From positions 376,001 to 440,000 of the forward strand of contig CALZFC010000018.1 in the NCBI GenBank assembly GCA_945643635.1: a DNA stretch of 64,000 nt. The letters run 5' to 3'. Source of the DNA: Allodiplogaster sudhausi (lineage: Eukaryota; Nematoda; Chromadorea; Rhabditida; Diplogasteridae). Made by a program: the position numbers and the translations under genes. Of this stretch, positions 14,173-26,041 are shown piece by piece. Position 1 is the stretch's first letter; each line of letters starts with the position of its first letter. Below the pieces are notes generated by a model. That model was not told where the DNA came from. It saw only the letters and a list, made by a program, of their open reading frames with translations, and did no database searches.

Positions 14173-14436
14173 ACATTCCAGTTCCAATCGTTAGAGTTCT
14201 TTTTCGGAGTATTTGCATAAATGTACTTTGATCACAGTTTTATGGCTTTTTGAGGCGCAATATGAAATTGTAGATTTCACTTTGGTAAGATTATATAATT
14301 TGAGCTACGCGGGGACTCGGAGCTGTAGGAACTTAATTCTCAAAGCAGCAGAATAACATAACAAGAATTTCTCTTCGGATATGTACTGATGTGCTTTTTA
14401 TGTTCTTATGCCGAGACAACTTCACGATGACCTTCA

Positions 14437-14452
14437 GGCCCTCTTGGGCTAC
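14437..14452 (+). other. Degenerate histone stem-loop remnant
   Basis: GGCCCTCTTGGGCTACAATC resembles the end of a histone gene (GGCCCTCTTTAGGGCCACAATCC) but has lost part of the stem. It lies 280 bases past the real H2B stem-loop. Its counterpart in block 2 (52,893) keeps a different, closer form. It probably marks a histone gene that was deleted here long ago. Confidence 0.5.
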
Positions 14453-14672
14453 AATCCAGTACGAATACTGGGATTTTGGAATTGTGCATAAATATTCCGC
14501 ACGTAAATAAATCAATCAATCAAACTTTTATCACAGTTTTCTGGCCTTTTAACCCAAGTGTTATTTTGTCAGGTTTTGTATCTGTTCTGTAGGAAGTCCA
14601 GGGAATATGATTGTAAGTATTTCTCTTCTGGTACGTGTGATAAGGAATTCCATCCATTCCTTCAAAGCAGTG

Positions 14673-14789
14673 TCCGCGCGTGGTCAGTCATGGGCTTCCC
14701 GCTGTTTCGAAAAGGACGCCATCTCTGCTTCTCTCCGTCTCTAACATTTTAAATTGGCGTGGCCATCACAACAACGCGGACTATAAAAG
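14673..14789 (+). promoter_or_regulatory. H2A promoter: CGCGCGTGGTCAGTC motif and TATA box
   Basis: TCCGCGCGTGGTCAGTCATG at 14673-14692, then TATAAAAG at 14782-14789, about 55 bases before the ATG. The deletion that destroyed the second H2A copy begins at 14671, directly in front of this motif. Confidence 0.7.
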
Positions 14790-14843
14790 CCTTGCCTCGC
14801 CTCCCTCGCCATCTCAGTTCATCTAGCAAGCGAAGCAGTCATC

Positions 14844-15227
14844 ATGTCTGGACGTGGCAAGGGAGGAAAAGCGAAGGCGGGCGGCAAGGCAAAGTCGCGT
14901 TCCTCGCGGGCCGGACTCCAGTTCCCAGTCGGTCGTCTGCACCGCATGCTGCGCAAGGGCAACTACGCGCAGCGAGTGGGCGCCGGCGCCCCGGTGTACC
15001 TGGCGGCCGTCCTCGAGTACCTCGCGGCTGAAGTCCTCGAGCTGGCTGGCAACGCCGCCCGCGACAACAAGAAGACCAGAATCAACCCGCGCCATCTTCA
15101 GCTCGCCGTCCGCAACGACGAGGAGCTGAACAAGCTCCTCTCCGGTGTCACCATCGCCCAGGGCGGAGTGCTCCCCAACATCAACGCCGTTCTTCTACCC
15201 AAGAAGACGGCAGGCGACAAGGAATGA
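14844..15227 (+). CDS. H2A: Histone H2A, canonical type
   Basis: Intronless core histone of 127 residues. It has the tail [20 protein letters not shown], the fold segments [19 protein letters not shown] and [19 protein letters not shown], and a short C-terminus [11 protein letters not shown] without the SQ motif of H2A.X and without H2A.Z signatures. Met replaces the usual Ile/Leu in HRMLRK. It is TATA-driven with a stem-loop downstream. It is the only intact H2A in the window, because block 2 retains just its last third. Confidence 0.98.
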   Translation: MSGRGKGGKAKAGGKAKSRSSRAGLQFPVGRLHRMLRKGNYAQRVGAGAPVYLAAVLEYLAAEVLELAGNAARDNKKTRINPRHLQLAVRNDEELNKLLSGVTIAQGGVLPNINAVLLPKKTAGDKE

Positions 15228-15268
15228 GCTGCTGCTCTTACTGAGCCAACCAAACCCCAGAACCCAAC

Positions 15269-15284
15269 GGCCCTCTTTAGGGCC
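15269..15284 (+). terminator. H2A histone 3' stem-loop
   Basis: Canonical GGCCCTCTTTAGGGCC with AACCCAAC before and ACAATC after. Confidence 0.93.
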
Positions 15285-15603
15285 ACAATCGCGTTCTAAT
15301 CGGTACTGCTTGCAGTACTCTGCTTGGGAATTGAGAATTAGGCTGTTGAGCCGTTGAATAAAGAGTGTTTCATGGCAAGTTGATGGAATTTCTTGTCTTG
15401 TTCTAAACTCTTAAGGGTACAGAATAAAGAAACGTTGAAGAAGTTGTTCCCGCTGTGGACCTTCTAATGTGTTCTCTTCGCTGTATATTTTCCTACTTTG
15501 TCATCAAGTAAACTGCATGAGACGAGTTGCGTAAAACGACCGGCGAAAGTGTGGAAAATTTTGACTGCGATTTGTAAGGATTACTATTGCGCGCCTCTTT
15601 GTG

Positions 15604-16067
<464 letters not shown>

Positions 16068-16068
16068 T

Positions 16069-16546
16069 AACGCCCAATGGGCTTTTTCTCCCGATAAAGA
16101 AATTGTTAGCTCTCCTGTCTATGCATTTTTACGGTAGAAGATTGTCATACATGTTTTGAAATAAATTTATCAGGCACAAGCAATGTTGAATACAATAGTA
16201 TCTTAGATTAGAAGCTGTGGTATTCTTTACAGGTAGTATCGAAAGGAGATTTGGAAGCACAAGAAGTGGTAAAACAAACGAGTGATTATTGACGAAATGA
16301 AAGATCTTTGAGAGTATAGCATGGGAAAGAAGGCGGTGGGAGGCGCGGGCTGGAAACCACGGACAGCCTCGATGCATGACAACGGTTGATGTATTCATTC
16401 CATGCGTGGCGAGGCAGAAGGAGGCCTCTCGCATTCACTTCTCCATTCGGCTAACTTTTCACTTCTGCACCTGTTATGTCGAAGCTGTTGATACTCTCTG
16501 TGATGAAGGAGAGAGCTGGCATTGTTATTTGACACTTTCACAGAGT
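16069..16546. other. Spacer and promoter region of the first 89-residue-family gene
   Basis: No gene recognised. It ends at the ATG at 16547. No clear TATA box was found. Confidence 0.4.
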
Positions 16547-16687
16547 ATGGCAAGCCCAAGTGAGAAGCTCGCTCTCTGGAAGAAAGCCGTCAGTGGAAAG
16601 GAGAAGGAACTCGGCGCGCTCGTTTCGAAGCTCAGCCCCGAGGCGCAGGAGATCTGCAAGAAGGTGAGAGAGAGAGAGAGAGAGAGA

Positions 16688-16757
<70 letters not shown>

Positions 16758-16992
16758 TAGTATAGACAAAGAAAACTAGATAGAGCACGACATATAAAGA
16801 TTAGAACGACGAGAATAGTCACTACAATTAATTTTTTTTATCAGGTCAAGGAGATCTTCGAAGACGAATCCCGCACACCTGAAGAGAGATTCGCCGCCGT
16901 GAGTTGCTACTTTCTCTCTCCCTCTCTCAAATCTAACTCTCTCTCTTTCTCTCAATTTCTCTCTAATCTCTCTCTCCTTCTCTCTCTTGTCT

Positions 16993-17034
<42 letters not shown>

Positions 17035-17240
17035 CTCTCTCTCTCGGTCTCCCTTTCAATGACGTGATGTTGATTGTCGTGATGTTAGGGTGTATTCTAC
17101 ACTGTACAAAAGAGTGAGAAGTGAAGATGGTTCAATGTCAGATGGAGGCCGCGAAGGCGGGCATCTCGGGGCAGTTGAAGGAGGAGCTCGAGAAGCACGA
17201 GAAGGAGGCTGCTGGAGTCATTGGCTGCTCGACTAAGTAG
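16547..17240 (+). CDS. Small helical protein, family of three (gene A)
   Basis: Unrecognised. There are three exons, 16547-16663 (117 nt), 16845-16898 (54 nt) and 17142-17240 (99 nt with stop), encoding 89 residues. It starts MASPSEKLALWKKAVSGKEK, has IFEDESRTPEERFAA in the middle and ends EKHEKEAAGVIGCSTK. It has high Lys/Glu/Ala content, no signal peptide and no membrane segment; heptad-like Leu/Ala/Val spacing predicts two or three amphipathic helices. Genes B and C have the same exon phases and lengths. Intron 1 is mainly (GA)n and intron 2 mainly (CT)n. The function cannot be named from the sequence. Confidence 0.8.
16664..16760 (+). repeat. (GA)n tract in intron 1 of gene A
   Basis: Begins at the splice donor itself (GTGAGAGAGAG) and runs about 95 bases with AAAG interruptions. 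Confidence 0.9.
16911..17045 (+). repeat. (CT)n tract in intron 2 of gene A
   Basis: CT-rich tract starting soon after the donor of intron 2; complementary to the GA tract in intron 1 of the same pre-mRNA. Confidence 0.9.
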
Positions 17241-19293
17241 GATCTCTCTCGCTCCCTCTTTCTCGCTTCCTATTCCTCTCTCTCTATCTTTCCATCTCGT
17301 TCCACCACTCTCGCGCACTATCTCACATACTCACTCTCTCACTATAACATTTACGCTTTGTCTCTTTCCCTTTTTTCATTCATATTTGTAAGATATCCCA
17401 CTCTCTCACTTTCGGAAATTTTTTTTCAGTTCTCTTTTGCGCATAGCCTTGTATACAGAGCCAGCATATAGAACAGAGTACAAATATGGATGAGAAAAGA
17501 CTGCGAGATAAATATGTTGATTCTGTTCTGTCACTGTATGTACAATGACATTTTGCAGGTGAAGTCAAAACAAGTTTGGACGGAAAAGGTCAGAGATCGA
17601 AAGTGAATTAACGAAGAAAATGATGTAGGTATCATACATACGTAAGAGAGCGAGTTCACTCGTCAGTGTATGTATTTTGTATGTACTAACATGAGTAAAT
17701 CGTAAGATATTCCATGGTTACTCGCAACAAATATATCAAAAAGAGTTTATAGTTGGCGTTGAACTAGCTAGCTTGATGTCTTGCTTGAGATGTCTGTGCT
17801 TAAAGTAAATCCAGGTCTTCGTTTATCAGTCCTTCTTCTGCAAGGTTCTCTTCATTGAACTAACGAGTGAAATCGCTGCCAAAATGGCGCATGAATGATT
17901 GCTTCTTTATACTGATGATGCATTGCTACCAGCAGTGCAAACCTTGTGATGCCAATAGATCAAATTGCCGTCAAAAATAGCTTCAAGAACAGCACTGAAG
18001 CCAGGCTATACAAATATGTGGAGAAGTATACTGAAGTTACATATGTAAATATGCATCTTTAAGTTGGAATGAAGTGTTGTCCTCTTTCATTCCCGGTCCT
18101 CCTTCCATTTCCCCTTGTTTGTCTTCTCACATTGCCAGGCCGGCTTGTCAGCACAATACTGAGCAGCCCAAGCATATTCTTTCGCTAGAAAAGCAGCTTT
18201 GCGCCCTTCCATCCGCTTCTTCTTTCTCTCTATTTATTTCTTTCATTCTTCTCTCTCCATGGTCTATTATTCTCTCACCTTTTCCCTCTCATTCTCTTCC
18301 TTTCTCGATCCCTCTCTCTCTGCCTATCTCTATACTCTCTTCCATGCCTTCATCTCTCTCCTCCCTCTCTCTATCTTTCCGAATACCCTATTGCTCATTT
18401 TTTGTTCCTTGTCGGTAGACAACAGCTGCCTGTGCTTCGATGAATCTCTGCTGTGATTCCTCCTCATATTCAATGTATGCACTCATCAATCTGCCTGTAA
18501 ACTTCGACATGGCAACTCATTCAATCTCTTCTTCGCTCCCTCCTCTCCCTCTACATCTGTCTCACACTCTCTCACCGCTCATTATTTCACTCTCTACCTC
18601 TCTCCCACTATTTCACTCTCTACCTCTCTGTCGCACTGTTCCTCCCTTACTTTCCTTTTTTAACCGTCCCCTTCTCTATAACATCATTCCCTTATACAGA
18701 TCGGTCATACTTTCATACACAGATATTCAAATACATACATACATAGCACCTGGTAAATTTTCTTGTATTTGCGATAAATTCTTCTGCTTCTTATATTCAT
18801 CCTTTTTCCAGAGCCAATCATTCACATTGTTCCATGAAACGGAATATTTATACTATGCATCTTACATAAAGAACAACTTGAACCCCGAATGGTCAGCCTA
18901 TTTTCTTTTGACTTTGTCTGCTATCTCTCTCTCTCTCTTTCTCATACCATCTCCCTCATTCTCTCTCTCTCTCACTCTCTGTCTCTCTCTCTGTCTCTCT
19001 CTCTGTCTCTCTTTCAATCTGTCTCTCTGTCTGTCTCTCTGTCTCTTTCTCTGTCTTTACCTACACATCTCCATTTCAGCTTGTCTTTCTTCTTTCTCTC
19101 TCTCACTCTCTCTCCTATTTCACTCTCTTTTTCTAAAACATCACCCTTTTCCAACAGTGCAAAATAATTGGCATCATTTGTGTCAAATAATTTTTTTATA
19201 TCTACACTCCGCCCTACTTTTCGATACTCTCTTTCTCTGATGTGTCACCCTTCTTTCCTTTCAAATTCTCTTGTTTTCATTACCTTCCTCGTC

Positions 19294-19339
<46 letters not shown>

Positions 19340-19674
19340 TCAAATTCTCTGCTTCTCTGGCTATCTCTTCCCTCTCTTTCTCCAGCCCGCCCCTTCGCCT
19401 ACCTGCCCCCGATGCGTATGAGTCTCTGTGAGAGTGAGTGGAGCCTCTCCCTCTGAACTCTTCTTCTTCCTTGTCAATTCACTGCAAGTTCCCTTCACTC
19501 TGTCGTCGTCTCCGTCATCCCTGACATTATGAAATATAGCGTTCTTTGCTTGGGAAGCAATAGTTTCGTCTAATTCAGTATTTGAACAGCCAAATTTTTG
19601 GTGCGAAAGTATTTTTTCGCCCGTCTCTTCATTCTCCGATGAAGTTCGCGATTGTTCAGTGAAGGTCTTGCGAA
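17241..19674. other. Intergenic, CT-rich
   Basis: No gene that I can support. Dense CT/CTGT tracts at 18,220-18,400, 18,925-19,130 and 19,299-19,336. The long frames here (such as 18,440-19,240) are Leu/Ser/Phe runs from pyrimidine repeats. Confidence 0.5.
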
Positions 19675-19866
19675 ATGGCAACTGCTGCGGAGAAGTTCAC
19701 TCTCTGGAAGACTGCAATCGCAGGCAAGGAGGAAGAGGTAGAGGCTCTCGTCGCCAAGCTCAGCGCAGAAGCTCAGGACATCTGCCATAAGGTACAGAAG
19801 AGAGAGAGAGAGAGGGAGAGAGAGACGAGAGAGTAGGGAGAGAGAGAGACGAGAGAGAGAGAGAGC

Positions 19867-19897
<31 letters not shown>

Positions 19898-20121
19898 GAA
19901 GGAGAGAGAGGAGGGAGGGAAGGAGTGAGAGAGATAGAGGAAGGAGAGAGATAGAGGAAGGAGAGAGAGATAGGAGGGAGGGAGAGAGAGAGGGGATGGA
20001 CGGATATACCACAGTAAAAGGAACGCACAAACGTTGCACAAGGAGAGTACGAAAGACACTGAATTGAGAAGGCTGCAAATGGAACAGTGGAAATTAGAGC
20101 ACCGAGTGCAAAAAAGAGGGA

Positions 20122-20172
<51 letters not shown>

Positions 20173-20521
20173 GAAAAGTGCCTGACTCGAGCAGCAAAAG
20201 AATTGCATTGAAAATTGGCGATGCAGTAGCAAAAGAAGTATGTTGTGGATATTCTTCTTATTCAGATCAAGGCCATCTTCGAGGACGAGTCCAAGTCTCA
20301 GGAGGACCGTCTTGCAGAGGTCTCCATTTCTTTTTCCTTCAATGCTAGAAAAGAGTCACTAAGTTGCCCCCCTTCTTAATTTACTTATGAGAATAACAGT
20401 CTAGACAATTACATGGGTTAAGATCGAGGCGACGAAGTCAGCCGTGGAAGGGGAGCTGAAGACCGAGCTCGAGGGCCACGAAAAAGCCGTCACTGAACTG
20501 CTCGGAATTCAGAAATGCTAA
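19675..20521 (+). CDS. Small helical protein, family of three (gene B)
   Basis: Paralogue of gene A with exons 19675-19791 (117 nt), 20266-20319 (54 nt) and 20423-20521 (99 nt with stop), 89 residues. It starts MATAAEKFTLWKTAIAGKEE, contains IFEDESKSQEDRLAE and ends TELLGIQKC with a C-terminal Cys. The conserved core across the three copies is EK(L/F)xxWKxA(V/I)xGKE, then KLSPEAQ-like, IFEDES, and a final E-HEKA segment. Intron 1 (474 nt) is largely (GA)n. Function unknown. Confidence 0.82.
19799..20176 (+). repeat. (GA)n tracts in intron 1 of gene B
   Basis: Two GA-rich blocks (19,799-19,999 and 20,119-20,176), including GAGACGAGAGA and GGAAGGAGAGAGATAGA subunits. Confidence 0.88.
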
Positions 20522-22264
<1,743 letters not shown>

Positions 22265-22666
22265 ATGGCATCAGCGGCAGAGAAGTTCGCCTTCTGGAAG
22301 CAGGCGATCACGGGGAAGGAAGCAGAAGTTGACAGTCTCATCGATAAACTCAGCCCGGTCACAAAGGAACTCGCACTTAAGGTTAGACTGGATCAGCAGG
22401 AAATCTATCCACTATTAAAGCTAGAGCTTATCCGGCTATCGTTTTTACAGAGCAAAACCATCTTCGAGGACGAATCCAAGACTGCTGAGCAACGAATTGC
22501 AGAGGTGTGCGATATCATATCAATTCTAGAAGAAGTCATGGAGTTCAATCTAGACTGCTCTCCTCTGCAGATCGAGTGTCTGAAGCAGTCAGCCTCAGCT
22601 GAAGTGCAGGCCGAGTTGGCAGAGCACGAAAAGGCCTGCGCCTCCCTCTTCGGCATCCCCGCATAA
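22265..22666 (+). CDS. Small helical protein, family of three (gene C)
   Basis: Third paralogue and the compact one, with exons 22265-22381 (117 nt), 22451-22504 (54 nt) and 22571-22666 (96 nt with stop), 88 residues. It starts MASAAEKFAFWKQAITGKEA, has IFEDESKTAEQRIAE and ends EKACASLFGIPA. Both introns are under 70 nt and free of dinucleotide repeats, unlike genes A and B. An in-frame ATG two codons upstream (22259) could also be used; I chose 22265 because it aligns with the paralogues. Function unknown. Confidence 0.85.
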   Translation: MASAAEKFAFWKQAITGKEAEVDSLIDKLSPVTKELALKVRLDQQEIYPLLKLELIRLSFLQSKTIFEDESKTAEQRIAEVCDIISILEEVMEFNLDCSPLQIECLKQSASAEVQAELAEHEKACASLFGIPA

Positions 22667-23227
22667 CCCCCTTTCAAACACTCCATTACATAATATGCGA
22701 AAGCACTGTCTGAATCAACTAAATAATTCTCCTGTTTTCCCAGGCTTATCAATGCGATAGAAGAGGCCAATAAAGATGAAATATTTAATAGGATAACGAA
22801 CTATGTATAATAGCTGAGGAGACTGCATCATCTGATATCTCGAACTTCCTCTTGTGAAAACAAAGTCATAGCCTTCAACTAATTGTAAGGCCACGTAATC
22901 GAGAGCTTCTTCCTTGCTTTTGGAATTGACGGCCAAGTATAAAACCATACAACGCATGGAGAACAAACAAAAGTTGAATGAATGGGATGAAATGGAAGAG
23001 AAAAGAGGATTACGCGAAACAACCTCTAGCGACAGACACAAACAACTGTCAGGGAGACAAAAAAAACATTTTCCAATTGACTCAAATGATAAAACAGGCG
23101 TCGTCGTACGACAGTCCTCACAATTAGAGAAAAACCGAATAACAATCTCAGTTTCCGCTGGCAGGCGGGGGAGGGTTGCCAGAGTCATCTTCTGCAATAA
23201 ATACTCACTTTAGTTGTTCGAAATATT
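22667..23227. other. Convergent spacer, gene C (+) to SGT (-)
   Basis: AT-rich 3' regions; AATAAA-like signals occur on both strands (for instance CAATAAAG near 22,769). No gene seen. Confidence 0.45.
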
Positions 23228-25422
23228 CTAGAGAGGCAAAAGTAAACAGTTGGTACAAAAATTATTCGTGAAAAGTTGTTCTAAAGGAGGACTAAAAGAG
23301 CTAGACGAAGGAAGAAAGAAGAAGGAATTCCAACCACGACCGGAGCCCTCGAACTGGCGTCTGAGCTGCTCGACCAGCTCGGGATTCGACTGCTGCATCT
23401 GCTGAGCCATCGCCGCGCCCGCCTGAACAGTCACTTTAGTTGAAACAATCAATGATCTCAACAAACTCGGTAGACTTGCCTGCATGAGATTGCCGAATCC
23501 TCCCCCCTGGAACATCTGAGCCATCATGTTGTTGATGTCCGGGTTGTTCATCAGAGAATTTGCCATCTTAAACGCTCAGATTACTATCAAGCAGTAAAAT
23601 TAAATAAATAAAAAGGTTGTAAAAATAAAAAGGAGAAAGCAGACCTGCATCATAGCAGGATTGTTCATGAGACTGGAGAGATCAGGCATTCCACCAGGGC
23701 CTCCCATCATGCCGGCCAGGGGATTCTGCAAACGTTCTTTTCATATCAGAAGTGTTAAGTGCTAACTAAAACGTCTCTCTGAAAATTAACAAATAAAATC
23801 GAACCGGCGGATTGGCTGCTTGCATCTCGCGAACCTTCTCTTCAGCGATCTTAATATAATTCAATTATCAGCTATGCAGCCTCGCCATGAATTCATAATG
23901 CCCACCATGGCAAGTAAAACAATGCACTTGTCTAATAGTTCTTGCATGAAATACCTTCAGATTGTTCTTGTAGCTCTCCTGGGCAGGGTCCAGTTCTATG
24001 GCCTTCTTGTATGCCTCCACTGCTTGTTCGTAGCGGTTCTGGCACGAAAGGGCGAGTCTATAACATAGATTCTGTGGTAGTAGAATGAAGCTGCGATACC
24101 GTACCCCATGCGACCGTAAGCCTTGCTGTACTTCTCGTCAAGGGCGAGAGCCGTGCGGCAGTCTTGGATGGCCAGGTCGTATTGCTCGAGGCGGCAGTAC
24201 GCTGCTGCTCTGCAATTACACACTTTCAGCCAGTTGCGACGTCATATGGGAAGCTGTCTTTGAATACGCCTTCCATTCCAGCGAGCCCCTTTCCTATACC
24301 TGTTGCAGAAGTATATGGGATCGCGGTGCAATTTGATGGCCTCGTTGTACTTCTGAATTGCCTCGTCGAACTTCGACTCTTTCATCAGCGCGTTTCCTTC
24401 TTCCTGCAACGAACACTGGAGATGCAAAAGAGAATAAAATAGATGATATCATTCTACTACAGAAAGAATACGTCTTCTAATTATTTGTATTTGTTTTCAC
24501 TGAATGAAAACCGTATTGCTTTATCTCCAACGAGAACAGCCGTTAGGAAGATAGAATCCGTAGGAAAGAACATAGCCAGAACAAAAATTTTCATCCAGCA
24601 AAATGGCATCTTCCGCTACGTAAACCAACTGCGAATTAAACGAAAAGTCACAGCATGAATAAGTTCTTGAAACGAATTGAGAAACAAAACCGACTTTGAG
24701 CACGCTGGCTCTTTCCATGTCTGCGGGGGTTGGCTCAGGAAGAGCAGTCTCACCCTCAAGTTAACGATATTCATGAAAGTTTTCAAAATTACTGATTTCA
24801 ACACACCTTTGTCAAGATTCATTACAAAAAAAGGATGTGATGGAAACGAAGGAAATTGAGAACTCTCTTCAAACAACCTGTGGGAGTCCTTCGGCAGCAA
24901 TGAAGACATCAAGAATTGGCTTGCTTGGCTGGAAAGCATAGTTCGCATCCGTCAACTGGAAGGCCGACTCTAGGCACTGCACGGCCACTGCAAAGGACGC
25001 GCTCGCTTATTCAATCATCACAACTCAAAACATCCTCCGATGCTATCCTAGTTGGGGGTAGCACCCATTCTCCAATTCACTACAGAATATTCAAAGAGAA
25101 AGAGAGAAACCTTCGAGTGCTTCGATCTGGTCATCCGTGCATTGATTCGCGGAAACTTTATGGCGGATGAACTGGATGAAAGAAACGGCGAGGTTCTTCT
25201 CATTGGCAGAGAGCACCTGGGAAACGCGAGGAGTGAGAAGGCAGGAAATTAAGGTAGATTACAGGATATACGGAAACGAATCCCTTCAGGAAGGAAGGGA
25301 TTCACGGTGCTGACATTTTCTGCAGCCAGGACCATTGTTTAGCACACTTAGGTACGAACCGGCTCTTTGACCCCCCGGGGCGCAGTGGAAGCGTCGGCCT
25401 TGACTTCTTCCTCAGAGCTCAT
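23228..25422 (-). CDS. SGTA: Small glutamine-rich TPR co-chaperone (SGT/SGTA)
   Basis: Cytosolic co-chaperone that hands tail-anchored proteins on and binds Hsp70/Hsp90 through three TPRs. The start MSSEEEVKADASTAPRG is at 25422, then the N-terminal dimerisation domain (AVSFIQFIRHKV). TPR segments are EEGNALMKESKFDEAIQKYN, AAAYCRLEQYDLAIQDC and CQNRYEQAVEAYKKAIELDP, followed by NLKIAEEKVREMQ. A Gly/Met/Asn-rich region (MMGGPGGMPDLSSLM, MANSLMNNPDI) follows, then the Gln-rich end MAQQMQQSNPELVEQLRRQF. The last intron (near 23,421-23,477) has a GC-AG border and is 57 nt without a stop. A 27-bp transposon remnant sits in an early intron. The far C-terminus (SFFFLPSSSS onward) is unlike other SGTs. 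Confidence 0.92.
25039..25065. mobile_element. 27-bp remnant of a foldback transposon
   Basis: GATGCTATCCTAGTTGGGGG matches the outer 20 bases of the element at 61,854 (one mismatch) and is followed directly by TAGCACC, the last 7 bases of its other end. It is flanked by CATCCTCC (25031-25038) and CATTCTCC (25066-25073), an 8-bp near-repeat that fits a target duplication. It lies within an SGT intron. Confidence 0.75.
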
Positions 25423-26041
25423 CTCTACTCACTGCAATCACGACAAATATCAGAATTATTACTTTTGTTTAAGGACAGAACAGAATTGGGAAACACAGAG
25501 AAATCTCGAATTTGGAAGACGATTCTGTACGTCATGTTAAGAAGAATAAAAGAACAGCAAAATTACGTCCCAAATGAGGTTGAGCGTTCGAGAATAAGGA
25601 AAAATTAAGTCACTGTCAAACTTTAAATAACACTGGCAATTCATTAGAGCAATCAACACAATACAAAAACAATGCACTTTGAAGAAAAAGAAATTGAAAT
25701 TGCATGTCTTTGTCATTTGCCCTTTTTAATGTCATAATTTTTATACTTTTTGATGAGCAAAGCTAAAATAAATAATAACAAAAATAAAACTTCGTTGTTG
25801 CAGTTGAGTGGTTCAATTGTATTTACAAAAGGCGGTGCCCCTAAAAACGTTCATTGGTTACGAGCGCACTAAAATATCTGCTGTTAAAATCTGCCTTAAA
25901 AATTTGCTTTAGTTGTTTTCGTGCGTGTTAGTTCTTACTTTCTCACTCATTTAGATGCTGCAAAATACTCGAAGTAAGCCTCTGAGCGAGGAGTAGCGTG
26001 CTGCTCTGGCCAAGAAACTAGATGACGACCTCGATCGGTTC
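25423..26041. promoter_or_regulatory. Shared upstream region of SGT and TTC4
   Basis: The two start codons point away from each other with about 620 bases between them. No TATA box stands out. MLQNTRSKPLSEE followed by a stop (25,953-25,994) precedes TTC4 in another possible 5' exon. Confidence 0.5.

Noticed and set aside
18440..19240. 266-residue open frame and similar Leu/Ser-rich frames (3,073; 21,274; 19,570 reverse)
   Set aside because: They consist of CT-repeat translations and AT-rich flanks; no splice or family evidence.
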